Below, one piece after another: positions 15,976 to 24,857 of a stretch of 64,000 nucleotides of DNA. The position numbers and the translations under genes are program-made. The notes beneath the pieces were generated by a model, which worked only from the letters and a program-made list of their open reading frames with translations, was not told the DNA's origin and made no database searches. Source of the DNA: Planctomycetota bacterium (lineage in GTDB: Bacteria > Planctomycetota > SZUA-567 > H5-PLA8); the NCBI GenBank assembly GCA_027493525.1, contig JAOSKN010000002.1:410288-474287 (forward strand), in the 5' to 3' direction. Each line of letters starts with the position of its first letter. Position 1 is the stretch's first letter.

Positions 15976-16545
15976 ATGGCGACGATGAAGTTGCGGGACA
16001 TCAAGATCGGCGAAGCGATCGAGTACAACAAGGAAGTCTGGGTCGTGGTGGACCGGCACGAGCAGACGCGCGGCAACCTGCGCACCTACTGGCAGGTCAA
16101 ACTCAAGAACCTCGAACGCGGCAACGTCTTCGAGCAGCGCTTCTCGCCCGACGACATCGTCGAGAAGGTCATGCTGCACCGGCAGGAGTACGAGTACCTC
16201 TACGCCGAGGCCGACGCGTTCATCTTCATGCACCCGGAGACCTACGAGCAGGTGCCGGTGAGCAAAGACAGCGTGCAGGAAGACAAGCGCGGCTATCTCG
16301 TGCCCAACAACAAGTACGTGCTCCTGATGATCGAGGAGAAAGTCGTGGAAGTCGAGATGCCTTCGACCGTGGAACTGCTGGTCGAGGACGCCCCGGACGC
16401 GGCGCGTGGCGACACGGCCACCTCCGTGACCAAGCTCGCCAAGGTCGATACCGGCATCGAGGTGAAGGTTCCCGCGCACATCAAGAAGGGCGACAGGATC
16501 AAGATCCGCACCAGCGACGGCGAGTTTCTGGGGCGCTCGAACTGA
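15976..16545 (+). CDS. efp: Translation elongation factor P, Asn-type loop
   Basis: The protein has 189 residues with three beta-barrel domains. It is recognised from the N-terminal KOW-like domain, the FMHPETYEQVPV segment and the conserved C-terminus (IKKGDRIKIRTSDGEFLGR). EF-P rescues ribosomes stalled on polyproline. Aligning to E. coli EF-P by its conserved VKL motif, the loop that normally reads PGKG reads RGNL here, so Lys34 is replaced by Asn. Lysylation or rhamnosylation at this position is therefore not possible. The ribosome site is AGGAGAG. It lies about 120 nt after the enoyl-CoA hydratase gene and probably has its own promoter. Confidence 0.9.
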   Translation: MATMKLRDIKIGEAIEYNKEVWVVVDRHEQTRGNLRTYWQVKLKNLERGNVFEQRFSPDDIVEKVMLHRQEYEYLYAEADAFIFMHPETYEQVPVSKDSVQEDKRGYLVPNNKYVLLMIEEKVVEVEMPSTVELLVEDAPDAARGDTATSVTKLAKVDTGIEVKVPAHIKKGDRIKIRTSDGEFLGRSN

Positions 16546-16666
16546 ATGCGGCGCGATACCGGAGACCGCAGGGACAGCTCTCAGACTCTCCACCACGCTT
16601 CCACATCTAGGCCATTGGATCTTCTAGCCCTCGGCGCTCCGTATTTGCCAGCGGATGGGAGAAACC

Positions 16667-17644
16667 ATGCGTAGACGAGTGCAGATAGCGGCCCTTGCCG
16701 TGGTCGTCTTGGCTGGCGGCGCGGTCGTATACCTCCTTAAGCCTCGCCCCATCCGCTCGAATGTCGAACTTTTCGACTCTGAGGAGGTCAAGGCGGCCCT
16801 GGCCAAAAAGGAAGCGGAGAACGCAAAACGTCACACGGCCACACTTCTATTCGAGAGCAATGAGGCGCATACCGAAGAACATGTCAAGACGCTCGAGGCG
16901 CGCTGGAGCGGGGACGAGAAGGAATTGCAGCAGGCCGCGGCGGAAGGGTCGAAGACTGCCAAAGCGGAGTTGATGCAACGTCAACGTATTCGCGACATCC
17001 ATGCGCGACGAACCGCAGCGAAGGTTTCCGACTGCCTGCCTGCTTTGCAGGAGCGCCTTCGAGCCTTTCCACATTGGAAAGTTGATTTGAAGGTGGAAGG
17101 CGAACGTCTTGCCGTTACCGGTCATGCCTTGAACGCCGCCGAATGGAGAAACCTGGAAACCTTGATTGCCACTCAAGGTGAAGTAATCCTGGTTCCCGCG
17201 CCTCCGTTGGAGATGGATGAGCCGCAGGAATCCCTCGTTAGGATTATGGTGCGAAGAGTAGATCCCTACGAGCAGGACAGAATCACACTCTTTCCAGACT
17301 ACGTTTACGGCGACCGCGGAATGCTGCAGTTGTCGATCCAATCCACGGAACCCCAGGCCCTCAAGGACGGCGAATACAGGGTTCTGTTGCAGTTGAACCC
17401 CATCTCGGGCGAGGCGCTTTACACCCTCACGAAGAACAACCTCAACAATCGTCTTGCCGTGCTGGTGGACGGCGTGGCATTCTCTATGCCCACACTTATG
17501 GCATCCATTCCCGACGGGGCAATTGGATTGCTCGGGTCTTTCGGCGCGCTGGAAGCCGAAGTCTACGCGGCGATCCTGCGAGGAGCGCCCATGCCGGTCG
17601 GCATGAAACTCGTGGAGGAAGGCGAGGACGCGCTACCCGAGTGA
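16667..17644 (+). CDS. Orphan SecD/SecDF P1-head-like membrane protein
   Basis: The protein has about 325 residues. Residues 1-25 contain one hydrophobic segment (AALAVVVLAGGAVVYLL), an uncleaved anchor or signal. A charged helical stretch follows. The last 120 residues match the SecD P1 head: LNNRLAVLVDGVAFSMPTLM, then IPDGAIGLLGSF and AAILRGAPMPVGMKLVEE. The SecD transmembrane transporter domain is missing, so it cannot be a full SecD. GGGAGA before ATG 16667 favours this start over ATG 16655. The DNA is less GC-rich than its neighbours. The stop overlaps the convergent gene by 12 bp. The function is unknown; a periplasmic chaperone-like role is only a guess. Confidence 0.65.
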   Translation: MRRRVQIAALAVVVLAGGAVVYLLKPRPIRSNVELFDSEEVKAALAKKEAENAKRHTATLLFESNEAHTEEHVKTLEARWSGDEKELQQAAAEGSKTAKAELMQRQRIRDIHARRTAAKVSDCLPALQERLRAFPHWKVDLKVEGERLAVTGHALNAAEWRNLETLIATQGEVILVPAPPLEMDEPQESLVRIMVRRVDPYEQDRITLFPDYVYGDRGMLQLSIQSTEPQALKDGEYRVLLQLNPISGEALYTLTKNNLNNRLAVLVDGVAFSMPTLMASIPDGAIGLLGSFGALEAEVYAAILRGAPMPVGMKLVEEGEDALPE

Positions 17645-18949
17645 AGCGAGAATCCACTCCGCCGCGCCGGCCAAGTCGTCGGCCACGTGGTCGGCTTCGC
17701 CGGGCGGGAGTTCCCGTTCCACGCGCGCGCCGTGCCCGGTGCGAACCAGGATTGACTTCCCGCCCGCGCGCCGGCCGGCTTCCAGGTCCGTGCGGCTGTC
17801 GCCGACGGTGAAGCTCCCCGCCAGGTCGAGGTGCAGGTCGCGCGCGGCGCGTTCGAACATCCCCGTGTTCGGCTTCACGTCGGGGTGATCGCCGCGGTAT
17901 TCCGGCAGCGCCGCGTTCGAACCGGCATGGTACGCGGCGTAGATGCCATCGAGGTCCACGCCTTCCGCTTCGTCCAGGAGCCGCGCCAGCTTGTCGTGCA
18001 CCGCGCCGACGGTTTCCGCCGTGACGTAGCCCTGGCCCACGCAGGACTGGTTGGTGACGACGACGAGCGCGAAGCCGGCGTCCCGCAGGCGGCGCAGCGC
18101 CCGGGCGACGCCGGGCAGCAGTTCGAACGGCTCCGGTCCCCAGCGATAGGACGGCTGCGGGTTGAGGTTCCCGTCGCGGTCGAGGAAGACCGCGCGCCGG
18201 CGCGGCGCGGAGGCGCGCTCCAGCGCGTGCTCGCTCGCGCGGACGTTCTGCTCATCGAGTTCGTACATGCGCCAGCGGTGCGGCCACTCGCAGAAGGCCG
18301 GCGCCGTGCTGTAGGCCACGCCATCCACGAGTTCCAGCTCCGCGCCCGCGTGGTAGTGCCCGTTCAGCACGAGCCGCGCGCGCCCGCTCTTCGCGAGCGC
18401 CTTGCGCAGCGACGGGGCCTCCCGGTACGCGTGCGGATAGCCGGCGTTGCGTTCCGGATGGATCAGGTAGTGCTGCACGTGGATCTGCGGCGCGGGATCG
18501 GCGTCGCTCAGGCACGCGAGGAAGCGCTCGCGCTCCGCGCCCAGCCTGCGCGGATAATGGCCCTCGCCTTCGTCGTCGTGGAAGCAGAGCACGCGGCGCC
18601 CCGCGCAGGCGAAGTCCGGCGGCCAGGCTCCGAAGACGCGCCGGTGGCAGGCGGGGTGGTCGTGGTTGCCGTGGACGAGCGCCTTCGCGCAAGGGAGGGC
18701 GTCGAGGAGCGCGGCGATCCGGCGCAGGTCTTCTTCCGCGCGCGCGAGCATCTCGAGGTCGCGGGCCGCGTAGGCGGGGTAGTCGAGGAGATCGCCGCTC
18801 AGCACGAGCAGGTCCGGGCGCGCGTCCCGGATTTCCCGCAGCGCCCGTTCGAGAAACTCCGGCATGCGCCGGCTGCGCCGAGCGGAAACCGGCGCCGTGC
18901 CCGGCAGGCGCCCGCGCCAGTGCAGGTCGGTTAGGTGGGCGATTCTCAA
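17633..18949 (-). CDS. Metallophosphoesterase fused to a GmhB-like HAD phosphatase
   Basis: The protein has 438 residues. The N-terminal half (about 1-240) is a calcineurin-type phosphoesterase: LTDLHW, LSGDLLD, HGNHDH and NGHYHAG carry the two-metal ligands. The C-terminal half (about 250-438) is an HAD-IIIA phosphatase: FLDRDGNLN (DxDxG nucleophile), VVTNQSCVGQGYV, KPNTGMFERA and VGDSRTDLEAG. It resembles D-glycero-D-manno-heptose-1,7-bisphosphatase or histidinol phosphatase, but the Cys/His zinc loop of those enzymes is absent. Having both phosphatase folds in one chain is unusual. It could dephosphorylate a sugar-phosphate or lipid-A-like intermediate; the substrate is not evident. Confidence 0.8.
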   Translation of the reverse strand: MRIAHLTDLHWRGRLPGTAPVSARRSRRMPEFLERALREIRDARPDLLVLSGDLLDYPAYAARDLEMLARAEEDLRRIAALLDALPCAKALVHGNHDHPACHRRVFGAWPPDFACAGRRVLCFHDDEGEGHYPRRLGAERERFLACLSDADPAPQIHVQHYLIHPERNAGYPHAYREAPSLRKALAKSGRARLVLNGHYHAGAELELVDGVAYSTAPAFCEWPHRWRMYELDEQNVRASEHALERASAPRRRAVFLDRDGNLNPQPSYRWGPEPFELLPGVARALRRLRDAGFALVVVTNQSCVGQGYVTAETVGAVHDKLARLLDEAEGVDLDGIYAAYHAGSNAALPEYRGDHPDVKPNTGMFERAARDLHLDLAGSFTVGDSRTDLEAGRRAGGKSILVRTGHGARVERELPPGEADHVADDLAGAAEWILASLG

Positions 18950-18972
18950 GGGCGGAGCCGCGCGGCCCTCCG

Positions 18973-19707
18973 TCAGTCGGCCATCGACGGCGGCAGGAAC
19001 TCGAAGTACCCGATCTTCAGTTCGCCGCCTTCCTCGACCAGCACCTGCTTGAGCGTGTAGTAGGGCGCCAGCTCTTCGTCCTGCTCGACTTCTTCGGGCG
19101 TCATGCCCATTTCCTCCGCCGCCTGCTTGAGGTCCTCCGGCTTGAAGCGGCAGCGCACCTGCCCGCGCAGGCTGGCGCGCCGGATGCCGGCGGGAATGTC
19201 CTTCGGCATCATGCCGATGGCGAACATCACGCTCAGGGCCTCCAGGCCGTCGGCCTTGCCGGCGAGGATCTGCGGGTCGGTCTCCTGGACGTGCAGGTCG
19301 ATGGGCTTGACGGGCGGGCCGTATTGCGCCACGACTTTACCCATCAATTCCGCAAAGGACTCGGCGCTGACGTCTTTCAGGGCGTTCTTTTCGTTGAGCT
19401 TTGCCTCCTTGTCGTTCTCCGGGGCGAGGAACTGGTTGAGGGACATGCGCGCGCGGGCGTGGCTGGAGAGCATCACGTAGGCGCTCGCGTGCTCCCCCGC
19501 GGCCACGGCGACGATGAATTTCCGCCCGACCTCCAGGTACTTGCGCTCCTGGGGCGTGGTTTCCTTGTCGATCTGGACGAAGTCCTGCGGGGTCTTCTTC
19601 CCGCCGCGCTCAGCGCCTCCGGAAACCTCTTCGCCCGGCTTCTGGCTCCCCGAACAGCCCCACAGCAGCAGGGCCGCCAGCCCCGCCAGGATCGCCGTCG
19701 CGCGCAT
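18973..19707 (-). CDS. Predicted lipoprotein, unknown
   Basis: The protein has about 244 residues. The start is placed at the Met before RATAILAGLAALLLWGCSG, a signal peptide with a lipobox (LLWGC), so the mature protein is lipid-anchored at Cys. A Gly/Lys linker is followed by a helical domain with ERKYLEVGRKFIVAVAAGEHASAYVML, the look of an NTF2-like or DUF-type accessory fold, and an acidic region (TPEEVEQDEELAPYYTLKQVLV). No function is recognised. It lies 24 nt upstream of the phosphoesterase fusion on the same strand, suggesting an operon. Confidence 0.6.
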   Translation of the reverse strand: MRATAILAGLAALLLWGCSGSQKPGEEVSGGAERGGKKTPQDFVQIDKETTPQERKYLEVGRKFIVAVAAGEHASAYVMLSSHARARMSLNQFLAPENDKEAKLNEKNALKDVSAESFAELMGKVVAQYGPPVKPIDLHVQETDPQILAGKADGLEALSVMFAIGMMPKDIPAGIRRASLRGQVRCRFKPEDLKQAAEEMGMTPEEVEQDEELAPYYTLKQVLVEEGGELKIGYFEFLPPSMAD

Positions 19708-19828
19708 GGTCGAGCCCCCCTTGAGTGCGTGGCAGCACGCTACCCGCCCGCCTCCGGTTCGGCAACGGGCGGGGGCTTCCTCCGCGGGGAACATGGCCTA
19801 TAATCGTGAGCCTTCAAGGAGGCGCCGC

Positions 19829-20536
19829 ATGCCCCCCGAGACGCCGGACAAGCCCAAGCTCGACCGCATCGTCGAGGCCCGCATGGCGCTCAAGCGGCGC
19901 TTCGAGGAGAAGATGAAGGCCACGCCGGCGCTCGCCGACGGCGCGCCGCGCGGCGCCGGGCCGGCCAACCGGCACGGCATGCCCAAGCTCCCCGTGGGCC
20001 AGCACCTGACCCGCGGCTGGCCCGTGCTGGACCTCGGGATGCTCCCGGAACTCGATACGGCCGCCTGGACGCTCACCGTGGACGGCGCGTGCAAGCACCC
20101 GCTCACGCTCGGCTGGGAGGAGTTCCTGCAGCTCGAGCAGATCGAAGACGTCAGCGACTTCCACTGCGTCACGACCTGGTCGAAGATGGACGTCCCGTGG
20201 AAGGGGGTCCGCTTCGCCGACCTCGCCGCGCTCGTGGAGCCGCTCGACGAGGCCGAGCACGTGATGTGCCACGGCTACGACGGGTACAGCACCAACGTGC
20301 CGCTGGCCGAGGCGCTCAAGCCCGACGTGCTGCTCGTTCACAGCGCCTACGGCGCGCCGCTGCCGCCCGAGCACGGCGGCCCGGTGCGGATGATCACGCC
20401 CCAGCTTTACGCCTGGAAGGGGAGCAAGTGGATCAAGCGCATCGAGTTCATGACCCACGACCGCCCGGGGTTCTGGGAAGTGCGCGGCTACAGCAACTCG
20501 GCGCACCCCTGGCGCGACGACCGGTACTCGACGTAG
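19829..20536 (+). CDS. Sulfite-oxidase-fold molybdopterin enzyme (YuiH-like)
   Basis: The protein has 235 residues. DFHCVTTWSKMDVPWKGV holds the molybdenum-ligating Cys and the typical W-S motif; HGYDGYSTNVPLAEAL and GAPLPPEHGGPVRMITPQLY are the molybdopterin-binding segments; and KWIKRIEFM ends the fold. It lacks the heme and dimerisation domains of full sulfite oxidases and a signal peptide, matching the cytoplasmic YuiH-type branch. AAGGAGG precedes ATG 19829. FdhD, a molybdenum-enzyme maturation factor, is encoded 3 kb away at 23595, though not in the same operon. The substrate is unknown. Confidence 0.85.
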   Translation: MPPETPDKPKLDRIVEARMALKRRFEEKMKATPALADGAPRGAGPANRHGMPKLPVGQHLTRGWPVLDLGMLPELDTAAWTLTVDGACKHPLTLGWEEFLQLEQIEDVSDFHCVTTWSKMDVPWKGVRFADLAALVEPLDEAEHVMCHGYDGYSTNVPLAEALKPDVLLVHSAYGAPLPPEHGGPVRMITPQLYAWKGSKWIKRIEFMTHDRPGFWEVRGYSNSAHPWRDDRYST

Positions 20537-20562
20537 CGCTCGGCCGGAAGCCAGGAACCGCC

Positions 20563-21447
20563 TCACTCCCCCGGCGGCTCGATGTCCAGCATGCCCGGCG
20601 AGAAGCTCGCCACCGAGACCAGCGCGGGCGCCATCTGGAAATGCTCGATCAGTTCCTCGTGCCCGAGTTCCCCGATGGAGGAGATCACGAGGTCCGGCGA
20701 GAAGGCGTAGCGCGGCAGGTCCGCGCGCGCCGCGCCGCCGCTGAGCACCAGTACGGTCTTGTAGCCCATCTGCGCGCCGCCCAGGATGTCCGTCTCCATG
20801 GTGTCGCCGATGACGATGGTCCTTTCGCTGCGCAGCCCGAGCATCTTGCGGGCGTCGCGGAGCATCACCGGGCTAGGCTTGCCGACGCTGAAGGCGCGCA
20901 GGCCGCTGGCGGCCTCGAGCATCGAGACGATGGCGCCGCAGCCCGGGCGGGTCCCGCCGTTCTGCGTGGGGCAGTTCGGGTCGAGGTTGGTCGCGACGAG
21001 CTTCGCGCCGCCGCGCAGCATCCCCAGCGCCTTCTCGACCTGCTCGAACGTCATCGTGCGGCCCTCGCCCACGACCACGTAATCGGGGTCCTTGTCCACG
21101 ATGCTGTAGCCGTTGCGGTGCAGCGCCGTCTGCAGGCCGCCTTCGCCGATCACGTACGCCGTGCCGTTGGGCTTCTGCCGCGCCAGGTAGCGCGCGGTGG
21201 CCATCGCGCAGGTGAAAACGTGCCGCTCGTCGACTCGGATGCCCATCCGCGCGAGCGCCGTCACCACGTCGCGCCGCGTGCGCTGGCTGTTGTTGGTCAG
21301 GAAGGTGAACGGGATCCCGGCCGCCTGCAAGCCTTGAATGAATCGGTCCGCGCCAGGGATCAGCTCACCGCCCCGGTACACCACGCCGTCCATGTCCACC
21401 AGAAAGCCGTAGCGGCTCTCTTCGTCGTAAACGGAATTGAAATCCAT
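20563..21447 (-). CDS. NagD/HAD-IIA family sugar phosphatase
   Basis: The protein has 294 residues. FLVDMDGVVYRG is the DxDGV nucleophile motif of HAD-IIA, followed by FLTNNSQRTRRD (motif II), the C2 cap region (VVGEGRTMTFEQVEKAL) and GKPSPVML with IGDTMETDILGGAQMG (motifs III/IV). These enzymes dephosphorylate sugar phosphates, nucleotides or p-nitrophenyl phosphate. AAGGAG 8 nt before ATG 21445-21447 sets the start. The gene is convergent with the sulfite-oxidase-fold gene, with only 26 bp between stops. Confidence 0.88.
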   Translation of the reverse strand: MDFNSVYDEESRYGFLVDMDGVVYRGGELIPGADRFIQGLQAAGIPFTFLTNNSQRTRRDVVTALARMGIRVDERHVFTCAMATARYLARQKPNGTAYVIGEGGLQTALHRNGYSIVDKDPDYVVVGEGRTMTFEQVEKALGMLRGGAKLVATNLDPNCPTQNGGTRPGCGAIVSMLEAASGLRAFSVGKPSPVMLRDARKMLGLRSERTIVIGDTMETDILGGAQMGYKTVLVLSGGAARADLPRYAFSPDLVISSIGELGHEELIEHFQMAPALVSVASFSPGMLDIEPPGE

Positions 21448-21895
21448 CGGTATGCTCCTTCGCATCCAAGTTGTCCTCCCCAGCGGCCTTCGGGCCATGT
21501 CTCGCGCGGTGCAAAGATCGGACCACTCCGGGGGAATCTCCGCGCGGGCCGTTTCTGGCTGGATTTGATGGACAGGTTGCGCAAAAGAATGGCAGCTTCT
21601 TCAACTCCGTGCATCGGAGGCGCCGGCTTCATGATCCTTCAGGACTTAAGTTCGGCCGTATCTATTTCGCGGCAACACCTTGCGCAAATTAAACAGTACA
21701 GGATGCGGAATTGATGGGCAGTACGCGCGCTGAAATTCCGGGCGCAACATGACCGCAGGCTGAAGAGGCGGCGGCCTTCGCGAAAACGGGCTGGGCCGTT
21801 CGAGACCCGTCCTTCGAGCGATGGCCGGCGCGGTCGCCCACGGTTGCATTCGCTCGCCGTCCGTTCATGATGTACGTATTGAAAGGCCGACGCGG
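21448..21895. other. Gene-free 448 bp between divergent genes
   Basis: The region separates the HAD-IIA gene (minus) from the alpha/beta hydrolase gene (plus) and must contain both promoters. A less GC-rich patch spans about 21590-21720. I see no well-spaced -35/-10 pair, no strong hairpin and no credible small gene. Confidence 0.3.
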
Positions 21896-23059
21896 ATGAG
21901 CAATTCCCACCAGCCTGCCGGCATCCCTTGGGCAACCTGGCGCGCGCAGTTCGCCGCATTGGAGCCGGCCGCGCCGCGCGCCCTGGATCCCGCGGCGTGG
22001 CCTGACCTGGAGGCCTGGCGCAAGACGCTCCGCGCGCGCGCACTCGACCTGCTCTGCGGGCACCACGACGCGCCAGGGCTCCGCGACGCGCCGGTCAGGA
22101 CGCTCGGCGAGGTCGCCTGCGACGGCTACCGCCGCCGCACGCTCCTGTATAGGACCGCGCCGGGAATCGAGACCGAGGCCTGGCTGCTGCTGCCCGAGGG
22201 CGCCACGCCTGCCGCGCCGCGCCCGGGCGTTCTGGCGCTTCACGATTGGGGCGGGCTGGTGCTCTTCGGCCGCGCGAAGATCCTGGAGGTACCCGGCGCG
22301 CCGGAGATCCTGCGCGCGCACTGGGCGAAGTGCTACGAAGGCCGCCCCTTCGCGGGGGAGCTGGCGCGCCGCGGGTTCGCCGTCCTGGTCGGCGACGCCT
22401 TCGGCTTCGGCGACCGCCGGCTTCACGACGCCTCGACGGTCGAGCTGGAAGCGAGCGGCCGGCCCTTCGACGAGATCGCCGCGGAACTGAACGACCTGCA
22501 TTCGCGCGTGCGCGGCGCGGTTGCCGACAACCTGCTGCTTGCCGCGGGTCGCACCTCCCCCGGCACGCTCGTCTCCGACGACGTGCGCGCGCTGGACGTC
22601 CTCGCCGCGCAGCCCGAGGTCGACGCGAAGCGCCTCGCCTGCATGGGCCTTTCGATGGGCGGCTGGCGGGCCGTGCACCTGGCCGCGCTCGACGAGCGGA
22701 TCGCGTGCGTCGTCCCCGTCGGCTGGATGTCCACGCTGCTTCCGATCGTGCTGCGCCGCCCGGTGGGTTCGCTCGGCTCGGCGAGCGTGATCCACGGCCT
22801 CGTGCGCGACGCCGATTTCCCGCACCTCGCCGCGCTCGCCGCGCCGCGTCCCATGCTGAGCATCCAGGGGCGCGAGGATAAGCACTTCCCGCCCGCGGCC
22901 ACCGAAGCTGCGTGGCGGCAGATCGGCGAGGTCTACCGGCGGCTCGGCAGGGCGGAGGCCTTTCGCGCGAGCATGTACGAGGCGCCGCACCGCTTCGATC
23001 TCGCCATGCAGAACGAGGCCTTCACGTGGCTCGAGCGCTGGCTGGGGCCGGTCGCATGA
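21896..23059 (+). CDS. Alpha/beta hydrolase (acetyl-esterase / dienelactone-hydrolase-like)
   Basis: The protein has 387 residues. GVLALHDWGG is the oxyanion-hole strand-turn, and CMGLSMGGWRAVHLAAL contains the nucleophile elbow G-L-S-M-G (Ser about 258). PMLSIQGREDKHFPP supplies the Asp region and EAPHRFDLAMQ the catalytic His. The N-terminal 80 residues form an extra helical region as in the large ABHD/acetyl-xylan-esterase-like group. There is no signal peptide, so it acts in the cytoplasm. It overlaps the next gene by 4 nt (ATGA), implying an operon. The substrate is unknown; sugar-ester removal fits the carbohydrate theme of the region. Confidence 0.8.
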   Translation: MSNSHQPAGIPWATWRAQFAALEPAAPRALDPAAWPDLEAWRKTLRARALDLLCGHHDAPGLRDAPVRTLGEVACDGYRRRTLLYRTAPGIETEAWLLLPEGATPAAPRPGVLALHDWGGLVLFGRAKILEVPGAPEILRAHWAKCYEGRPFAGELARRGFAVLVGDAFGFGDRRLHDASTVELEASGRPFDEIAAELNDLHSRVRGAVADNLLLAAGRTSPGTLVSDDVRALDVLAAQPEVDAKRLACMGLSMGGWRAVHLAALDERIACVVPVGWMSTLLPIVLRRPVGSLGSASVIHGLVRDADFPHLAALAAPRPMLSIQGREDKHFPPAATEAAWRQIGEVYRRLGRAEAFRASMYEAPHRFDLAMQNEAFTWLERWLGPVA

Positions 23060-23508
23060 GCGCCGAGTCGTTCGAGCGGCCGCAGGCGGCCGGCGAAGGC
23101 GGGCGGCTCCCGAAGGGGCTCTCCCTCTTCCGCTTCATCCTCTTCAGTTGCCTGATGCTCGGCGCGGCCTGGGGCGGGCTCTCGCTCTATGCCGGCGCGC
23201 CCCCGCCGCCGGGGTACACGCCGCCGAACGGGATTCCCGCGGCGCAGTGGGAACCCTCGCCGCTCTGGCTCCCGAACTACCTGGTGCTCAAGACGGGCCT
23301 GGGGGCCGCGCGCACGCCGAACGGCTACGCCTTCCGCGGGCGGCTCGGCTACGCGCTGCATGCCGGCGCGAGCATCTTCGTGGGCATCCTGATTCTCGGC
23401 GGCGCGGGCTGGATCGCGGGCGAGCGCGTGCGGCGCTGGAGCATCCGGCGGCGCGAGGGGCGGGTCCAGCAGGCGGTGCTGAATGCGAGGAGAAGGTCTG
23501 AATCCTAA
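23056..23508 (+). CDS. Membrane protein with two transmembrane helices, unknown
   Basis: The protein has 150 residues and starts in the ATGA overlap with the hydrolase. Transmembrane segments lie at about residues 24-46 (FRFILFSCLMLGAAWGGLSL) and 98-120 (ASIFVGILILGGAGWIAG). A Pro-rich extracytoplasmic loop lies between them, and the cytoplasmic tail is basic (RRWSIRRREGR). No family is recognised. Confidence 0.55.
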   Translation: MSAESFERPQAAGEGGRLPKGLSLFRFILFSCLMLGAAWGGLSLYAGAPPPPGYTPPNGIPAAQWEPSPLWLPNYLVLKTGLGAARTPNGYAFRGRLGYALHAGASIFVGILILGGAGWIAGERVRRWSIRRREGRVQQAVLNARRRSES

Positions 23509-23552
23509 TGCGTAATAGGACCGCAGCTTGCGTACTTGAGGGCGAGTCCGTA

Positions 23553-23580
23553 CCCAGAACCCAGAACCCAGAACCCAGAA
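23553..23580. repeat. Heptamer tandem repeat, 4 x CCCAGAA
   Basis: Four exact copies of CCCAGAA end 15 nt before the fdhD start codon, in its leader. Slippage here would change leader length. Similar four-copy 7-8-mers occur at 44450 and 51189. Confidence 0.9.
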
Positions 23581-23594
23581 CCCGGGACCGCGGC

Positions 23595-24440
23595 ATGAAC
23601 CGTTCCAGCGCCTCTTTCGAGATCGAACGCTTCCGCGACGGGCGGCGCGAAGGCGCGCGCCTCGACGAGGTGGCCGCCGAGGAACCGCTGGAGATCCGCG
23701 TCAACCATGCCGCGGGCGGCGAGCGCCGAACCGAGAGCCTCAGCGTGACCATGCGCACGCCCGGGCACGACTTCGAACTCTGCTGCGGGTTCCTGGTCAG
23801 CGAAGGTCTGCTCAAGCGGCGCAAGGAAGTGCTCGACCTGAGCTGGTGTCTGGAGGCCGGCGACGGGCCGCAGCAGCACAACGTCGTGAACGTCACACTC
23901 AGCGGCGCGTCGAGTTTCGACCCGGCGAAGCTGCGGCGGCACTTCTACATGACCTCGAGCTGCGGCGTCTGCGGGAAGGCCTCGCTGGAGGCGCTGAAGC
24001 TGGAAGCCTCCCCGCTGTCCGATTTGCACGCTCCGCGTCTCTCGGCCAGCGTGATCCACGCTTTGCCGGAGAAGCTCCGTGCGGCGCAGGCGGTCTTCGC
24101 GAAGACCGGCGGGCTGCACGCGGCGGCGCTCTTCGACGCGCGGGGCGAACTGCTCCTGCTGCGCGAGGACGTGGGCCGGCATAACGCGGTGGACAAGATC
24201 GTGGGCGAACGCTTCCAGGCCGGCGCGCTGCCGCTGGCCGAGCACGTGCTTCTGGTCAGCGGGCGCGCGAGCTTCGAGATCCTGCAGAAGGCCTTGATGG
24301 CCGGGATTCCCGTCGTCGCCGCGGTGGGCGCGCCGTCGAGCCTCGCCGTGGAGACCGCGCGCGCCTTCAACCAGACCCTGCTGGGCTTCGTGCGGGCGGG
24401 TGGATTCAACACGTATGCGGGCGGGGAGAGGATCGCATGA
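23595..24440 (+). CDS. fdhD: FdhD, sulfur carrier for formate dehydrogenase maturation
   Basis: The protein has 281 residues. TPGHDFELCCGFLVSEGLL, SSCGVCGKASLEAL (the CxxC whose Cys receives sulfur from IscS), DVGRHNAVDKIVGE and SGRASFEILQKALMAGIP are all FdhD hallmarks. It transfers sulfur to the bis-molybdopterin-guanine cofactor of formate dehydrogenases. ATG 23595 follows the heptamer repeat; no strong ribosome site is seen. No formate dehydrogenase gene lies in the window, although a molybdopterin enzyme of a different family is at 19829. Confidence 0.92.
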   Translation: MNRSSASFEIERFRDGRREGARLDEVAAEEPLEIRVNHAAGGERRTESLSVTMRTPGHDFELCCGFLVSEGLLKRRKEVLDLSWCLEAGDGPQQHNVVNVTLSGASSFDPAKLRRHFYMTSSCGVCGKASLEALKLEASPLSDLHAPRLSASVIHALPEKLRAAQAVFAKTGGLHAAALFDARGELLLLREDVGRHNAVDKIVGERFQAGALPLAEHVLLVSGRASFEILQKALMAGIPVVAAVGAPSSLAVETARAFNQTLLGFVRAGGFNTYAGGERIA

Positions 24441-24520
24441 GGATTGTAACTCGTCACGCTTGGGCGAAGCCCATGGTCTCTTCACTCGTTCCTTAATGTC
24501 CGGATGAGGATCACGGTGCC

Positions 24521-24757
24521 ATGATTCGAAAACTCTGGACGACTGCCATAATTGTGCTCTTTGGTTTTATCCTCCTGTTCTTCGGCGTGATGACTAGTTG
24601 GGCCTATTTCGCTGGGCCTTCAAGTCACTGGTGGGAACTTTTGTTGGCCTTGCCGATGCTGGCTGGCGCCGTACCCGTACTTTGGATTGGAATCAGAGGA
24701 CCTCAAGAACGAAGAGAGATGGTTATCGGGCACATGGGACGGTTTATCGGCGGGTAA
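24521..24757 (+). CDS. Small two-helix membrane protein, unknown
   Basis: The protein has 78 residues. There are two hydrophobic helices, about 7-30 (TTAIIVLFGFILLFFGVM) and 40-58 (LLLALPMLAGAVPVLWIGI), and a short charged tail. The DNA is much richer in A/T than both neighbours, which suggests recent arrival or relaxed selection. No family is recognised. Confidence 0.5.
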   Translation: MIRKLWTTAIIVLFGFILLFFGVMTSWAYFAGPSSHWWELLLALPMLAGAVPVLWIGIRGPQERREMVIGHMGRFIGG

Positions 24758-24857
24758 TTCGGGGCAGGCTCGCCTGCGCTTTTCGCCGCCGTTCCCGTTG
24801 CTAGACTGATTCCGCTCAGGCAAGGACTGCCTCCTTAATGAAAGGGGTCTCGCACCC

